This document shows, piece after piece, positions 32,195-43,048 of a DNA stretch of 64,000 nucleotides. The notes beneath the pieces were generated by a model. It ran no database searches. It saw only the letters and a list, made by a program, of their open reading frames with translations, and was not told the DNA's origin. A program made the position numbers and the translations under genes. How positions within the stretch are numbered: position 1 is the stretch's first letter; every line of letters starts with the position of its first letter. Origin of the DNA: Pseudoips prasinana (Eukaryota > Arthropoda > Insecta > Lepidoptera > Nolidae); NCBI GenBank assembly GCA_951640165.1, contig OX621255.1:8060001-8124000 (forward strand). The letters are read 5' to 3'.

Positions 32195-32775
32195 GGCCTG
32201 TTAGTTTAGTGCTTGCTGACTCTGACTGCGGTCTTCAGTTCGATCATGAGCACGATTATTTTGTTCGGTATCTGAATATATTTTATCTTTATTTAGAAGA
32301 GAATAGAATAGAATAGAATATATTTATTTGCATTAAACATGGTCACGATATTACAGGTCTTAAAAATAAATTATGTTCAACATGTTTAACCAGGGACTGG
32401 TATACAAATTATATAAACATAAAATAACAATTCATTACATGAATTACATTTACATACATCAAATAAAATTACATTTGTATTAATTATTAAAATATTAAAT
32501 TATATTCATTATCATACTTTCAAATAAAAAAATAAAAAACCAATCAAAATCCCTTCAAATCTAAAAATTCTTGTACAGTGTAAAAACATTTTTCAATTAG
32601 CCATTTTATTAATTTAATTTTGAACATTCTTAGGGGAATTTCTCTTATTATGTATGTATTTAGTAAAAGTACGTTTATCAGATGTCTGGTTGCCTTACTA
32701 CAGGCTCTTCCTCGTTCGAGATCAAATGGCAGTCTATTATTTGTCCCAAGATTTTTATTTTATCTATAGATCGAC
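32195..32775 (+). mobile_element. SINE-O copy split by a CR1-like insertion
   Basis: 32195-32296 is the head (CTGGCCTGTTAGTTTAGTGC, CTGACTCTGACTGCGGTC.TCAGTTCGATC, ATGAGCACGATTATT). 32641-32775 is the body and tail (TATTATGTATGTATTTAGTA, TATCAGATGTCTGGTTGCC, GATCAAATGGCAGTCTAT, TTGTCCCAAGAT). Together they make one SINE-O interrupted by 32297-32640. Confidence 0.72.
32297..32640 (-). mobile_element. CR1-like non-LTR 3' end nested in SINE-O
   Basis: Plus strand begins (GAATA)n then TATTTATTTGCATTAAAC. On the minus strand 32640-32544 encodes REIPLRMFKIKLIKWLIEKC then FYTVQEFLDLKGF and a stop, i.e. the RT C-terminus of the same type as at 9781-9897. Confidence 0.75.
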
Positions 32776-33084
32776 CTTTTATCATTTCACAGTGGTAAAA
32801 ATTCGACAAATTGAGTTCATCATTAATGGAAAATAAGTTGTCAAACTATAACTCATAAAATAAAAGAACATCTAAATTACTAACTTACCAATTTTATAAC
32901 GATAGAAAGCAACAAAAAATATTTGCCTAAAAAGCAACCATTTTGATTTAGAACACTATATTTTCAAGTTTTTGTGTCATCTGATAAAATATTCGTCTTA
33001 AACCTTAGTAAGTTTAGAAAATTACTCTTATTTTTTTCTTATTTTAAAAGATAACGCCCGCATTAGTGAATCTAAACGTGTATT
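32776..33084. other. unique DNA
   Basis: No recognised feature. Confidence 0.4.
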
Positions 33085-33243
33085 GTGGGCTACTTTACAA
33101 ACATAATAGACGGACACAAATTACATCCAGACTCAGAACAACTATTTATGGGTCACACAGATAGTTGTCCGGTGCGGGACTCGAACCCGCGACACGGAAG
33201 CGGCGAGGTAACTATCTTAGCGGCTGCGCCACACGTGCAGTCT
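33085..33243 (-). mobile_element. SINE-C copy, well preserved
   Basis: Minus strand: GACTGCACGTGTGGCGCAGC, CGCTAAGATAGTTACCTCGC, CGGGTTCGAGTCCCGCACC, GACAACTATCTGTGTGACCC, CTGAGTCTGGATGTAATTTG. Confidence 0.85.
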
Positions 33244-33560
33244 AAATACTTTTTACTAATAATTGCGTATATTTGTTTTTCTCCAATGGTTTTAATGTTA
33301 TCGCTTTCAGCTGTAATCAAACGACTTATGTCTGTATGGTGCCCGCCCACCTAAAACGGCCCAATCGTGACTAGAATATTCTTGACTATACGCGAAACTA
33401 GGGTTTTCTGTCGGGCGAAGTATATTATAGTAGTATATCTGCTTATTAACAAATGAAAAATGGCGGCGGTTGACTAAAATGTCAAGACAGCACACCTTCC
33501 ATATCACCAGAATTACATTTATTTTTTAAGTTATACTTCTTTTGGCGCGATGGAGAAAAA
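33244..33560. other. unique DNA
   Basis: No recognised feature. Confidence 0.4.
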
Positions 33561-33745
33561 TGATGAGAGTGAATTATTACGATGCGCGCGCACACCGACA
33601 CCAAAAAATTTAACAGCATGAAGTTAGTTCTAGGTGGTATGAGAGTGAATTTTTACGATGCGCGCGCACGATGCGCGCGCATCGTAAAAATTCACTCTCA
33701 TAAGTAAAAATAACAGCATGACGTTAGTTCTAGGTGGTATGAAAA
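33561..33745. repeat. composite duplication around a GC-alternating palindrome
   Basis: X (ATGAGAGTGAAT.ATTACGATGCGCGCGCA type) occurs at about 33563-33592 and 33638-33668 and inverted at 33672-33702. Y (AACAGCATGA.GTTAGTTCTA..GGTGGTATGA) occurs at 33612-33641 and 33712-33741. X and its inverse form a perfect 31-bp hairpin with loop CGA, whose stem tip is (GC)n-type alternating sequence. Confidence 0.9.
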
Positions 33746-33813
33746 TTGATAACTATGTTCAAGTTGTATATTAAGAAGTATAACTTCTAACGCGTGTACA
33801 TAAGTACACACAA

Positions 33814-34219
33814 GTTTTTTTAACACGCTTTTATTAGCTTCACTTGTAACTATCTATGTAAGAAAATCTTGTAAACTTAATTTGACCCACTTCCCGGTCT
33901 CCGATTAGGATGAAATTTTGCATACGCTCTGAGTTCTGATGACAATACATGACTGGCTAAGAAACGTCATTACAAGTCCAATATGGCGGGCTTCCCATGA
34001 TGGCGGACTGGCTGTTTGAAATCCACCCCCATGATATGGCTATCAAATGAATGATTGCTGTCAGGAACACGAAAAAAATTGTCACGTGACTTAAATCCAA
34101 CATGGCAGACATCCAAAATGGTGGATTGGCTATTTAAAATGCATCGCCATGATAGGGGCATTAAATGAAAGGGTTGTAATTTTTAGTGCGTGCTAAAAGC
34201 GTGTTTTTTAGTTTTTTTA
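33814..34219. mobile_element. non-autonomous inverted-repeat DNA element
   Basis: Left end TTTTTTTAACACGCTTTTAT; right end AAAAGCGTGTTTTTTAG (inverted AACACGCTTTTA). Interior blocks CCACTTCCCGGTCTCCGATT and ATGATGGCGGACTGGCTGTT (repeated in diverged form at about 34115) match a familiar lepidopteran repeat. No frame. Confidence 0.55.
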
Positions 34220-34294
34220 ACTATTATATAATTATTATTTATATGGCGCATATATAAATTATAAATATATAATAGTTTAAAAAACTAAAAAATC
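34204..34294. repeat. imperfect AT-rich hairpin
   Basis: TTTTTTAGTTTTTTTAACTA (34204 on) pairs with TAGTTTAAAAAACTAAAAAA (to 34294) around TGGCGCA. Confidence 0.7.
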
Positions 34295-34764
34295 ATTTTT
34301 CACTTCTCTACTCTTTTTATCGACTTCAAAAGAAAGAGGTTATCATTTCGACTGTATGTGGCTTTAGTATGTATATTACGAGATTACTTCGTTGCTGTGA
34401 ACTGCTTTTGTTAATACTTTTTTAATCTATGATAATTGCTTTATTTATGATCCCTTTTTTTATAGTCTTTAGAAGTTGATGTAAGTTCTATGTGTTTAAA
34501 ACAATAATTCTTAAAGCCAGCATTACAATATGAAATGATCTCTGCATTAAGTAACATCCTTGGATGTTAGCCAAATTTAATGAAAATACGTTTTTCTGCC
34601 TTTTGTTAATATTTCAGGTATTCATGTTTCATGTCTTGATCCGTTTGACGGACTTGCTTATAATAATAAAATAAATGAATACCTTAATACCTTGATATTA
34701 AGGTATTAGTGCTCGACGCGCCTAAAGAAGATTTAACTTCAAAATATAGGTATAAAATTGATGA
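34295..34764. other. unique DNA
   Basis: Only a small hairpin AATACCTTAAT / ATTAAGGTATT (34677-34706) stands out. Confidence 0.4.
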
Positions 34765-35097
34765 TGATGTCCTCCCGGCCAAATTTCAGCCACGGCGGCC
34801 ATTCTCAATGGAGATTAGCCAATTGCGCAGAACATGTTATAGTGCAAGTATGTGCGCAGACACAGGGGCACTTTCTATTTCAATACTCTCATGATCCGAT
34901 GGGACGACTAGTGACACGACCGGAAAGAGGTCAGGTATAGGACCGACGGCTTTACGTGCTCTCCGAGGTACGGGGGTGTAATACCGCCAACTCCCAGAAA
35001 AAATTCTAAAATCACTTTTTGGTCCGACCCGGGATTTGAACCCAGGACCTCATTTTCTGCGGTTGAACACGCTACCGCTAGACCAACGAGGCAGTCA
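34765..35097 (-). mobile_element. SINE-N copy 2
   Basis: Minus strand: TGCCTCGTTGGTCTAGCGGT, CCTGGGTTCAAATCCCGGGT, then GGCGGTATTACACCCCCGTA, GAGAATGGCCGCCGTGGC. Colinear with 6600-6957. Short plus-strand frames here are not genes. Confidence 0.82.
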
Positions 35098-36004
35098 AGG
35101 TATAAAATTATATAACTACAGATATTATTAGTTCGCGTAGTTTTTCTGCAAAAAAAATATAATATAATTACAAGTTTTTAATTATTAAAGGTATTTCTTG
35201 TATTACCAAAATTGGACGACACTTTCATTGCCATTATAATGTCTAAACAAAATGTAATTATTTGAATAACCTGTTTGCATTACCCTGCTGTAAGACTATC
35301 ATATTTGTAATTTTAATCCTCTACTAGGCGCGCCTTCTATTGTGAAATAGGAGATACGCACGGCACCTGAAACTGAAGCTACTGAATATGGAAGTACAGT
35401 AACGAAATCACAGATGGCGTTGCTGATGGTTCCAGTCTTCTTCGTGATAATAAGTTTGAAGTTGCGTCTTACGTGAAGTTACGATACGACTTACTTAGTA
35501 AAATACTTAGTTTTTTTATAATGGATATATCTTTAAAAATGTTTAGTTTGTCTATTACTTGCGTAAGATACCGCATTCAAAATAAATAGGATAAGATGAT
35601 TCAATATTAGGACTTGTGTTCGGAAGATACAGTTTATTTGATGCCTAATCAAAGTATTTATAGTACAAGAACTTCGTTACATATAAATAAAATTAAAACG
35701 TAATTGCTAGCTTTTTGGGCACACTACCCACAAATTGTGACTTAAATGCTATTTTCTATTTGTAAATTGTTTTTTTTTTTCAGTAGAATTGTACCTAGAA
35801 TTTATATATTTAATTCTAGGTACAATACTACTTTTATAAAAAAATTAAAATAAAGACGAACTTATCGGTTTTAAAACGTAATAATATTCCAAATAACAGA
35901 AAATATTTTTAAAATAGTATACTGCTTTCTAACACAAGCAATGTAAGGAAACAACCGCCTAGCAAGTAACTGCTTCATATTTAAAAATAAACTATATATA
36001 TAAT
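35098..36004. other. AT-rich unique DNA
   Basis: CACAGATGGCGTT at 35410-35422. A 15-bp perfect hairpin ATTGTACCTAGAATT (35788-35802 / 35812-35826). No gene. Confidence 0.45.
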
Positions 36005-36254
36005 AATAATATCTAGGGACAATATCACACAGATCATCCTAGCCCCAAACTAAGCAAAGCTTGTACTATGGGTACCAGGAGACGATATACATACTTATAT
36101 AGATAGATAAATACTTAAATACATATTAAACATCCATGACTCAGAAACAAATGTTCGTGCTCATCACACAAATATTTGCACTTACCGGGATTCAAACCCA
36201 GGACCATCAGCTTCGTAGGCAGGAGCACTACCAACTAGCCTACGGTGACCGTCT
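36005..36254 (-). mobile_element. SINE-A copy 4
   Basis: Minus strand SINE-A; B-box mutated to GGGTTTGAATCCCGGTAAG, tail ATGATCTGTGTGATATTGTC. Ends in (ATT)n. Confidence 0.88.
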
Positions 36255-36359
36255 AATAACTATACTAATTGTAATTGAACTTTTATTTCATTATGTCAGC
36301 CAAATAACGTCCAAAGCTCGGCAAAGGCCTGCCCAAAAGATTTTCCAAATAAATTTGTG

Positions 36360-36535
36360 ACCATAATTTGGAGGGATATACTATAATCGCCACGCTTGGC
36401 AGACAGATTGGCGATCACAGTATGATGGTCTACACAGAGAAATACGGCTGCCCGTCCTCTGGGAGATATTCCTTCGGGATGACTTCTTTATAAGCCCCCC
36501 ACAGGATGAAATGGGGTGGTGAAGCACTTTTAGTA
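36360..36535 (-). repeat. H repeat copy
   Basis: Minus strand: CACCCCATTTCATCCTGTGG, then GGGCGATC-type block TGTGATCGCCAATCTGTCTG, CCAAGCGTGGCGATTATAGT. Same family as 58783-58985. Confidence 0.65.
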
Positions 36536-36589
36536 AAATTCAAAAATTAAATTTTAAGTTTGATTCGTACGTTAAATGACTGGTGTTGG

Positions 36590-37042
36590 TGGGTAGTGAC
36601 GGTGTATATACCAGATATAGGGCAGCAGCGTATCTCTGTGTACTATAAAGTTTATTTTTAAATATTAACTACGACCATCATACTGCGATCACCAAACCGT
36701 CTACCCAACGTGGAGATAGCTCATCCCTCATGATGATGGTTACAATGCCGCAGGGTGTGGGCAGCGCTTAACCGGCTATTGTGAGTCCATCATTTTCGTG
36801 AATGTCGTTCAAATAAATAAAGGTTAAAAATGACTTAATCAATCGTTAAATCGGCTTCAACGTTGACAATCGATTCCTGACCATTTATGACGTCACATGT
36901 GGTCATGGAAGCCAATTAACGGATTGATTAAGTCATTTTTAACCTTTATTTATTTGAACGACATTCACGAAAACGATGTTGCGCGACTTAACCGGTAGAG
37001 CCCCAGCAGTGGATGTTTTTTGTATGATGATATCGACTGGTG
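36590..37042 (+). repeat. H repeat copy interrupted by MITE-G
   Basis: CATACTGCGATCACCAAACC, GTCTACCCAACGTGG, then MITE-G (36791-36975), then CCCCAGCAGTGGATGTTTTT and TATGATGATATCG at the tail. The middle is diverged. Confidence 0.5.
36791..36975. mobile_element. MITE-G copy 1 (long inverted repeats)
   Basis: Arms of about 57 bp (36791-36848 and 36918-36975), one extra G and one substitution apart, containing TCGTGAATGTCGTTCAAATA and AGGTTAAAAATGACTTAATC. Central 70 bp includes CCATTTATGACGTCACATGT. Second copy at 58203-58746. Confidence 0.85.
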
Positions 37043-37132
37043 CTGCCCGGCGAGCTTAGAACGATAAATTTAACCAAAATAAAACACATCGACAGTACAT
37101 TGCAATTTAAACAAAAAACGCTTTTCTTAAAG

Positions 37133-37182
37133 ACTATTCGTGGGTCCCACAAATAGTTGTCCTGTACGGGGATCGAACAAAT
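37133..37182 (-). mobile_element. SINE-C fragment
   Basis: Minus strand: TTCGATCCCCGTACAGGACA, ACTATTTGTGGGACCCACGA. B-box and start of the body only. Confidence 0.6.
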
Positions 37183-37576
37183 TATTACCCAAACTAACAT
37201 GTCTTTAGTAGTATAATTATAAAATGCTTTCGTATAAACCAAAATTATTAACTGCCTGTTATACACGCAATTATCTAAATTAATACACAGTATGTTCCCA
37301 TTTATATTCAAGAATGGTAAATGAATATTACCCTTAGGCGCGCCTTTATAAAATCATTTAGGTACATTTAGTTATTATTAGGCTGTTTATGTGCTTATAA
37401 AATATTTCCTATTATGGGTAGATAAACAAATTAGCTTTTATTATGACTTAAGTATTATATTACGCTGTTATAATAGCGTTTTAGCATCAAATGAGCGTGG
37501 ATGTCGGCTTATGGTCGTTATAAAGCCTATTGTTGTTTGCTAATAGTAGCGTGGGGTCTGTATTATGTAACTTAGA
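37183..37576. other. unique DNA
   Basis: No recognised feature. Confidence 0.4.
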
Positions 37577-37650
37577 CTGCTGTGATGTTCTAGTGATAGC
37601 GGTAGCGTGTTTTACTGCAGATATCGCTCGTTTCAAGTCTCGGGTTGGGT
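37577..37650 (+). mobile_element. SINE-N head fragment
   Basis: GTTCTAGTGATAGCGGTAGC, GTGTTTTACTGCAGATATCG, TTTCAAGTCTCGGGT: degraded tRNA-like head. Confidence 0.5.
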
Positions 37651-37884
37651 AAGAAACCATTTGAAACCACCTTTTTGCGTTTCATGTTCGATCTTCGATA
37701 CTTCGATCTGACTATGTTCACAAGTTCCTATACACTATATTATATCACAAGTGGCTATAATAATACCGTAACACCGGTTTATTGGCGATATCTTGTTTAT
37801 TACATTGTCATTTATTACAATTCAAATATTCAACGATTTTATCAATGCACATTTATCGAATTTACTCTTATAGCGTTTCCGTAC
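37651..37884. other. unique DNA
   Basis: Falls inside an 86-codon frame (37645-37905) with no recognisable domain. Confidence 0.4.
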
Positions 37885-37985
37885 TTTTGTCGGTCTCGGT
37901 TCTAGTCATTTGACTACAGTCGTTAAGCCATGTTAGAGGCCTAACTTGACACTAGGGTAACCACTGACCATACGATAAGTAAATC
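37885..37985 (+). repeat. L repeat fragment
   Basis: GTCGGTCTCGGTTCTAGTCA, GTCGTTAAGCCATGTTAGAG, CTAGGGTAACCACTGACCAT, ACGATAAG. Confidence 0.6.
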
Positions 37986-38069
37986 AGATATCAAGTATCA
38001 GCCGCCTTATCCCCGCTTGGCTTAAGCTTCTGTTCAGCGTTATTATTTTAAATTTTAAGCAATTGACTG

Positions 38070-38305
38070 TTGGTCTACGGTTAGTGGCCCTAAATGTTAA
38101 ACCAGGGGTCGTGGGTTTGATTCCCACCCCGGTCAAACCTTTGTGTAATGAGCACAACTATTCTGTGTTTGGGTGTATTTATTTATAATATGTATGTATT
38201 TAGAAATATATTAGTATGGTTATCAGCCACAGTACACGCTCTGTCTAGTTTGAATTCAGATCGCAGTGTCTTGTTGTCCCAAGCTATTTATTTACTTTTC
38301 ACATA
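38070..38305 (+). mobile_element. SINE-O copy
   Basis: GTTGGTCTACGGTTAGTGGC (A-box), GGGTTTGATTCCCACCCCGG (B-box), GTGTTTGGGTGTATTTATTT, ATGTATGTATTTAGAAATAT, CTCTGTCTAGTTTGAATTCAGAT, TTGTTGTCCCAAG. Confidence 0.8.
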
Positions 38306-38811
38306 ATTCCACGATGGACTATATATTTTGATGTTCTGTTTTCGTAATTAGTCATAAATATCCCAAATGGTATATTGTACTGCTCCTATTTTTATAAAGT
38401 GTGTTATTTATAAGGTTCCTTAAAACCGTTATGAACATACAGTGGTGTGAAAATAAAATGCTTACCATAATTTGGTACCCCTGTTTTCTGAAGTGAAATA
38501 CTTAACTAAACGCGCGCTACAAAGAGTGATTAATGATGTGGCCTGTAGTTTGGCACTTTCAACTAAATAACTATGTATTTCATTAATAAAACAATTTGGT
38601 ATTTAAATTGATTTTGTTTCATGTTGGTTTATGTAGTTTAAAAGTTAGCGTTTTGTTGTAAATTAAAATGAATGAATGAATGGTGAATGGGCGATTATTA
38701 TCGTGCATTACCCAATAATCTTTTTACCGCGCCCCGTCACTTTGTGGAATCAATTAACTACGGAGGTATTTTCAATAAATTTGGCAGTTGGCGGAGAACA
38801 TAGCTTATAGA
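38306..38811. other. unique DNA
   Basis: No recognised feature. Confidence 0.4.
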
Positions 38812-39022
38812 AACGACGGCCGTAGGCCAGAAAAGTTCTCGAGAGGAACCGGAAGACGTAGCGTGGGCAGGCCCCCTAAAAGATGGAACAATGATCATGT
38901 GAAGGTCGCTGGAAGCCACTGGATGCAGGTAGCGCAGAACCGGTAATTGTGGACATCTTTGTGGAACCCATTATCCTGGATTGCACGTCTTTCGGCTGAT
39001 ATGATGATAATGATAACATACC
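38812..39022 (+). mobile_element. RTE-2 3' tail
   Basis: Codes for an eroded RTE C-terminus: ARKVLERNRKT-like start, GRPPKRWNNDHVKVAGSHWM (with changes), VAQNR..LW, ending CGGCTGATATGATGATAATG. No intact frame. Confidence 0.72.
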
Positions 39023-39179
39023 AATCTTCAAGAAGCGAGCTTACTATAATATAAATTTGGAAACACCGAGATGGCTCCCAATCAGTAGTCTGTTAATTTT
39101 AGCCAAAATCTACGGAGAGCACTTTAATGGCATATGGATTAAAGCCTAGGGGGCCGTTGAAATAAAAGACTAAGTAAAA

Positions 39180-39351
39180 GTAAGTAAGTTTGTGAGTATG
39201 GATGTATGGATGTTTGTTACTACTTGACGGAAAAACTACCTAACAAATTTGGATTAAACTTCGTAGTAATATAGCTTATATATCGGAATAACACATGGGC
39301 TATAATAATTTATAAAGTTTAACGCGGGTAAAACCGCGGCGCCCAGCTAGT
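39180..39351 (+). mobile_element. Helitron-like 3' portion
   Basis: CTAACAAATTTGGATTAAACT, GGAATAACACATGGGCTATA, CGCGGGTAAAACCGCGGCGC, CCAGCTAG then T. Hairpin plus CTAG end conserved. Confidence 0.68.
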
Positions 39352-40124
39352 TTGCTTATAGACGTTAGAGCCAATTTGAACTTAATAGGTGCACATTCTT
39401 CACACATCATCTAAGAAGTTGTGTATGCACGATTTCGTGCGGAAGTCAGTAGGTAGTCAATGAAAAGGGGATTTATTATAGAGAAATTAGTAGGTGAAGA
39501 CGTGTCTTAAAGCATGCAAAGTTACAACTTTGTGTTAATAGTTCCACTAGATTTTTTTTTAATAAAATGGTGAATCCATTAAATCAAAATGCGCTATATA
39601 AAAGGTATTTCTGTAAAATGACATGATGTGGAATTTACATAATTATATTATAAAGGCACTTACATTTATATGAAAATTAATGCATTTCTTAAAAAAGAGA
39701 TGGAATCCATTACAGATTTAATAACAGACGTATAACAGAAGACATCACAGAAGTGTGAATAAAAATGATTAAACGTAATCTCATTTACATTTATTTCATT
39801 TGAAAATAAATTTCAATATTTTTGTGACTTTTGTACCAGGGGTGAATGATAAAATATTGAATTGAGCATGAGAACGTCATTATACAATTTTTAGAAGAAA
39901 GCTTCTTTCGATGTTTTATGAATGTAATGGTTTTAATCAAACCTGGCGTCGGATAAAGGTATATTTTAAATACGAAGCGGCTTTAAGACTTATCGATATG
40001 CAGTGTTAGTTATTTTTCAGCCAATTACGAGTATAATAATTATATTAATGGTTCTTGTTATTATAATAAAGTAAAAAACAAAGCGGTTTTTGGAGTTATT
40101 TCATTCTCGATATAAGTATAATTT
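39352..40124. other. unique DNA
   Basis: No recognised feature. Confidence 0.4.
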
Positions 40125-40196
40125 GTTTGGTCTAAGCTTCCTATTGTGGCGGAGGGTGGAGTTTGGTCTAAGCTTCCTATTGTGGCGAGTGGTGGA
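40125..40196 (+). repeat. 36-bp direct tandem duplication
   Basis: GTTTGGTCTAAGCTTCCTAT starts at 40125 and 40161. Units differ by a few bases at the 3' end. Confidence 0.9.
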
Positions 40197-40305
40197 TTAG
40201 TGGATTATAAACTAGTGTTTACAAAGGAACATTTATTAGCGTTGACAGTGACAGTTACCAAAGCAACACTAAGATCATGGAACAGACAGCTACTTAGAGT
40301 CCTAT

Positions 40306-40615
40306 TGAAAAGCACTACGTGAGAGTTCACACGTGATGCACATGCATAGACCCGCGACGATCACTATGCGAAAGTCAACAACGTATTAATTTCAAGTGGC
40401 ACAGGTTTAACTTTACGACTCTCTGGGTCCATTTAACCTGCATTTAAATTATTACTTAAGTGAAAAGCACTACGTGAGAGTTCACACGTGGCGCACATAC
40501 ATAGTCCCCGCGACGAGCACTATGGGAAATTCAACAACGTATTAAATTTAAGTGGCACATGTTTAACTTTACGACTCTCTGGGTCCATTTAACCTGCATT
40601 TAAATTATCACTTAG
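40306..40615 (+). repeat. 155-bp direct tandem duplication
   Basis: Units 40306-40460 and 40461-40615 share TGAAAAGCACTACGTGAGAG, CAACAACGTATTAA, GTTTAACTTTACGACTCTCT, GGGTCCATTTAACCTGCATT. Roughly nine tenths of bases match by eye. Not seen elsewhere in the window. Confidence 0.9.
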
Positions 40616-41074
40616 GTCGTTTATTTTGAAATCCCGACTTGAAAAGCGTTTGTATGTGTGATAACTAAATCAATGTTCAGAATCGAGCGTCAAATAGTCT
40701 CGGCTCCAAACTTAGATGAAGGAGAGGGTAGTAATTAGATTGCTGGACTGTATCACCAGGCGTACTAGGCAATATGTATGTGGCGGTGAGAGTGTGCTGT
40801 GGTATAGTCCGTTTTCCCACGGATAAAAACGGTTAACAGTAAAAAGTTCCGACGGGCAAGAAATCTACAAATCACGACCGCTCTTTTATATAATTGCTAT
40901 GCCAACTTTCGCATTCCATTTTATATAAAGTAACTCTCTAAGATAATTAACAGATGGTGGTGTCCGCAATTTAGATTTCCGGACAAAAGTTTTCCCATAA
41001 AATAGTGTGAAGCTTAACCGTGAGATTACATGCAATCTAATGGTCTATGTTTTAAATTTTTTTTAAGTCTACCC
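40616..41074. other. unique DNA
   Basis: No recognised feature. Confidence 0.4.
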
Positions 41075-41251
41075 CGCACCAGTGAATTAAATCGCTGTGA
41101 CGCGGGCTACAAACATATAATGATGGACACGACGTACATCCAAACTCATAGCAAAAATTTATGGGTTACACAAAATATTGTACTGTGCGGGAATCGAACG
41201 CGGGGCACAAAGTAGCGAGGCGACTGTCTTAACAGCTGCTTTACACGTGTT
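41075..41251 (-). mobile_element. SINE-C copy
   Basis: Minus strand: CACGTGTAAAGCAGCTGTTA, AGACAGTCGCCTCGCTAC, GTTCGATTCCCGCACAGTAC, TGTGTAACCCATAAATTTTT, GTTTGGATGTACGTCG, TGTTTGTAGCCCGCG. Confidence 0.78.
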
Positions 41252-42184
41252 TTCTAATTAGACTTAGACTTTTACAGATTAGTTATTTATATGTATTAAA
41301 CACAGTATAACAGATTGATCAATCGTGAGATATATTTAGGAGTTGTAGAGGCTTTTATATTGAAAAGCTATCGCTAGTAAAATAATTTTATTCACTACTA
41401 ACTACGACTTTGGCACACAACATTTAATAAAAAATAAATAAGTGAGCAATGTAGAACTGAGATATACACAACATCTTTGCCTGTCAGGTGGATCACACAA
41501 CGGTGATCCAAAATGATTAAAATAGTTTATTATTTCCTTATCTGTATAAGATTTTTTGTTTAAAAAGTACATCGGTAAAGCGGTCATATATTTAAAAATT
41601 TTAAAAATCGCAACTATAGTAAATAGACCAATTTAATTTCAGTACCTAAATCACATCAGTCATTATTTGTAAATTATATTTTGAATTAACTGGGCTGATA
41701 ATAATTTACTTAAATAGCTGATATTTATTAGAATAGGATTTTATTTTTAAACATTTATTAATATTACACCTCGTTTTATGCATGCTGTTTAACACTGACT
41801 CATGGTTTGGACTCTTATTACTCGAGTGATGTCACTCTGAATGGGGTCAACCTTTTGTTACAGTGAAAACTGGGTACTTTTGAATTAGGTTTAAACGTAG
41901 TTGCTGATAGAAATAGTTAACTTCAAATTCTTGTCCGTGTCTAAGCTTGTGAACTTTAAAATTTGGTTTTGCTCTGAACAACTTGCAGACGGCGGTTAAG
42001 TATGCAGCCATCATAGTAGAGGTACAAAATAAATGGTACAATATATCGTGGTAACTAGCATGTATAGGTTTAAGTATTGTCACGTGTGTAAGCATCTTTC
42101 TCATTGGTCATTAGAGTCGCTATTTATTAAATTACCTACATACCTAACTCCCGTATCAATCCAAGGATATTATTTTTTGTTATA
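41252..42184. other. unique DNA
   Basis: No recognised feature. Minus frames of 61 and 85 codons are unsupported. Confidence 0.4.
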
Positions 42185-42319
42185 CAGATGTCGGCACATC
42201 AAGCTACCCCAATCTGTCAAATTTCCCCAATTGAAAGTGAACCTTATTCTTTTGCGATAAAGTTGAAAATTTATCAAAGAAATTTGACAGATTGGAGTAG
42301 CTGGATGTGCTAGCGTCTG
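42185..42319 (+). mobile_element. MITE-F copy 3
   Basis: 135 bp; left end CAGATGTCGGCACATC (diverged), right end TGTGCTAGCGTCTG, TA on both sides (42183-42184, 42320-42321). Confidence 0.82.
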
Positions 42320-42857
42320 TACCTATCTCAGGCCCAACTAAGAAGAAAAACTATTTCAAAAACCATTAAAATAATATTAACCATGCTGCACAATTGTAAT
42401 AGGTACTTTATAGATGAGCTAAATAAATGTTATTAAAAGTTTTCTCAGAATTATCGTAATCAAAACCTTGCTTCTTTTAATTTATAGTTATAGTTTTTTG
42501 CTGAAATGTTTGTTTCAAAAGAATAAAGTTTGTTGAATGTTGTTGTTGTGCAGAAAATTTTAATTAATTAATTTCTGCTAATTGAAGCTACGTCAAGTAG
42601 TTTATTTCTTTATTTGCTTTCTTAACTTCTTGATCTTTAATTGTGAGGCGTAAACGTTGGCAGGATTAATTCGGAAGACGAGGCAGCAAGAAAAGATGTT
42701 TATAAAAATATGTATTTTTAGAATTTAGTATGAAATGTATAATAATCACAAGATATAATTATACTTTCAACGTAGCAATGCTGGGGTTCTGTGCTCGTTT
42801 ACCATGGCCTTGATTTCGAGGAATACTTTGATGCCCTCTGTATATTGTTACTTCTCG
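42320..42857. other. unique DNA
   Basis: No recognised feature. Confidence 0.4.
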
Positions 42858-43048
42858 AGTGGCTACTACGAACCGGAAGACGCAGCGTAGGCAGGCCCCC
42901 TACAAGATGCACCGAAGATGTTGCAAGGGTCGCTGAATGTGCCTGAAAGCCGCTGAATGTGGGAAGCACAGTACCGGCCATTATGGAGATCCTTGGCCTG
43001 AGATGCCTTTGTCTAGCTGTAAACATGTTTCGGCTAATATGATGAACA
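42858..43048 (+). mobile_element. RTE-2 3' tail
   Basis: CTACGAACCGGAAGACGCAG, CGTAGGCAGGCCCCCTACAA, GGGTCGCTGAATGTG, ATGCCTTTGTCTAGC, TTTCGGCTAATATGATGAA. Frame damaged; the antisense frame over it is not a gene. Confidence 0.68.
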
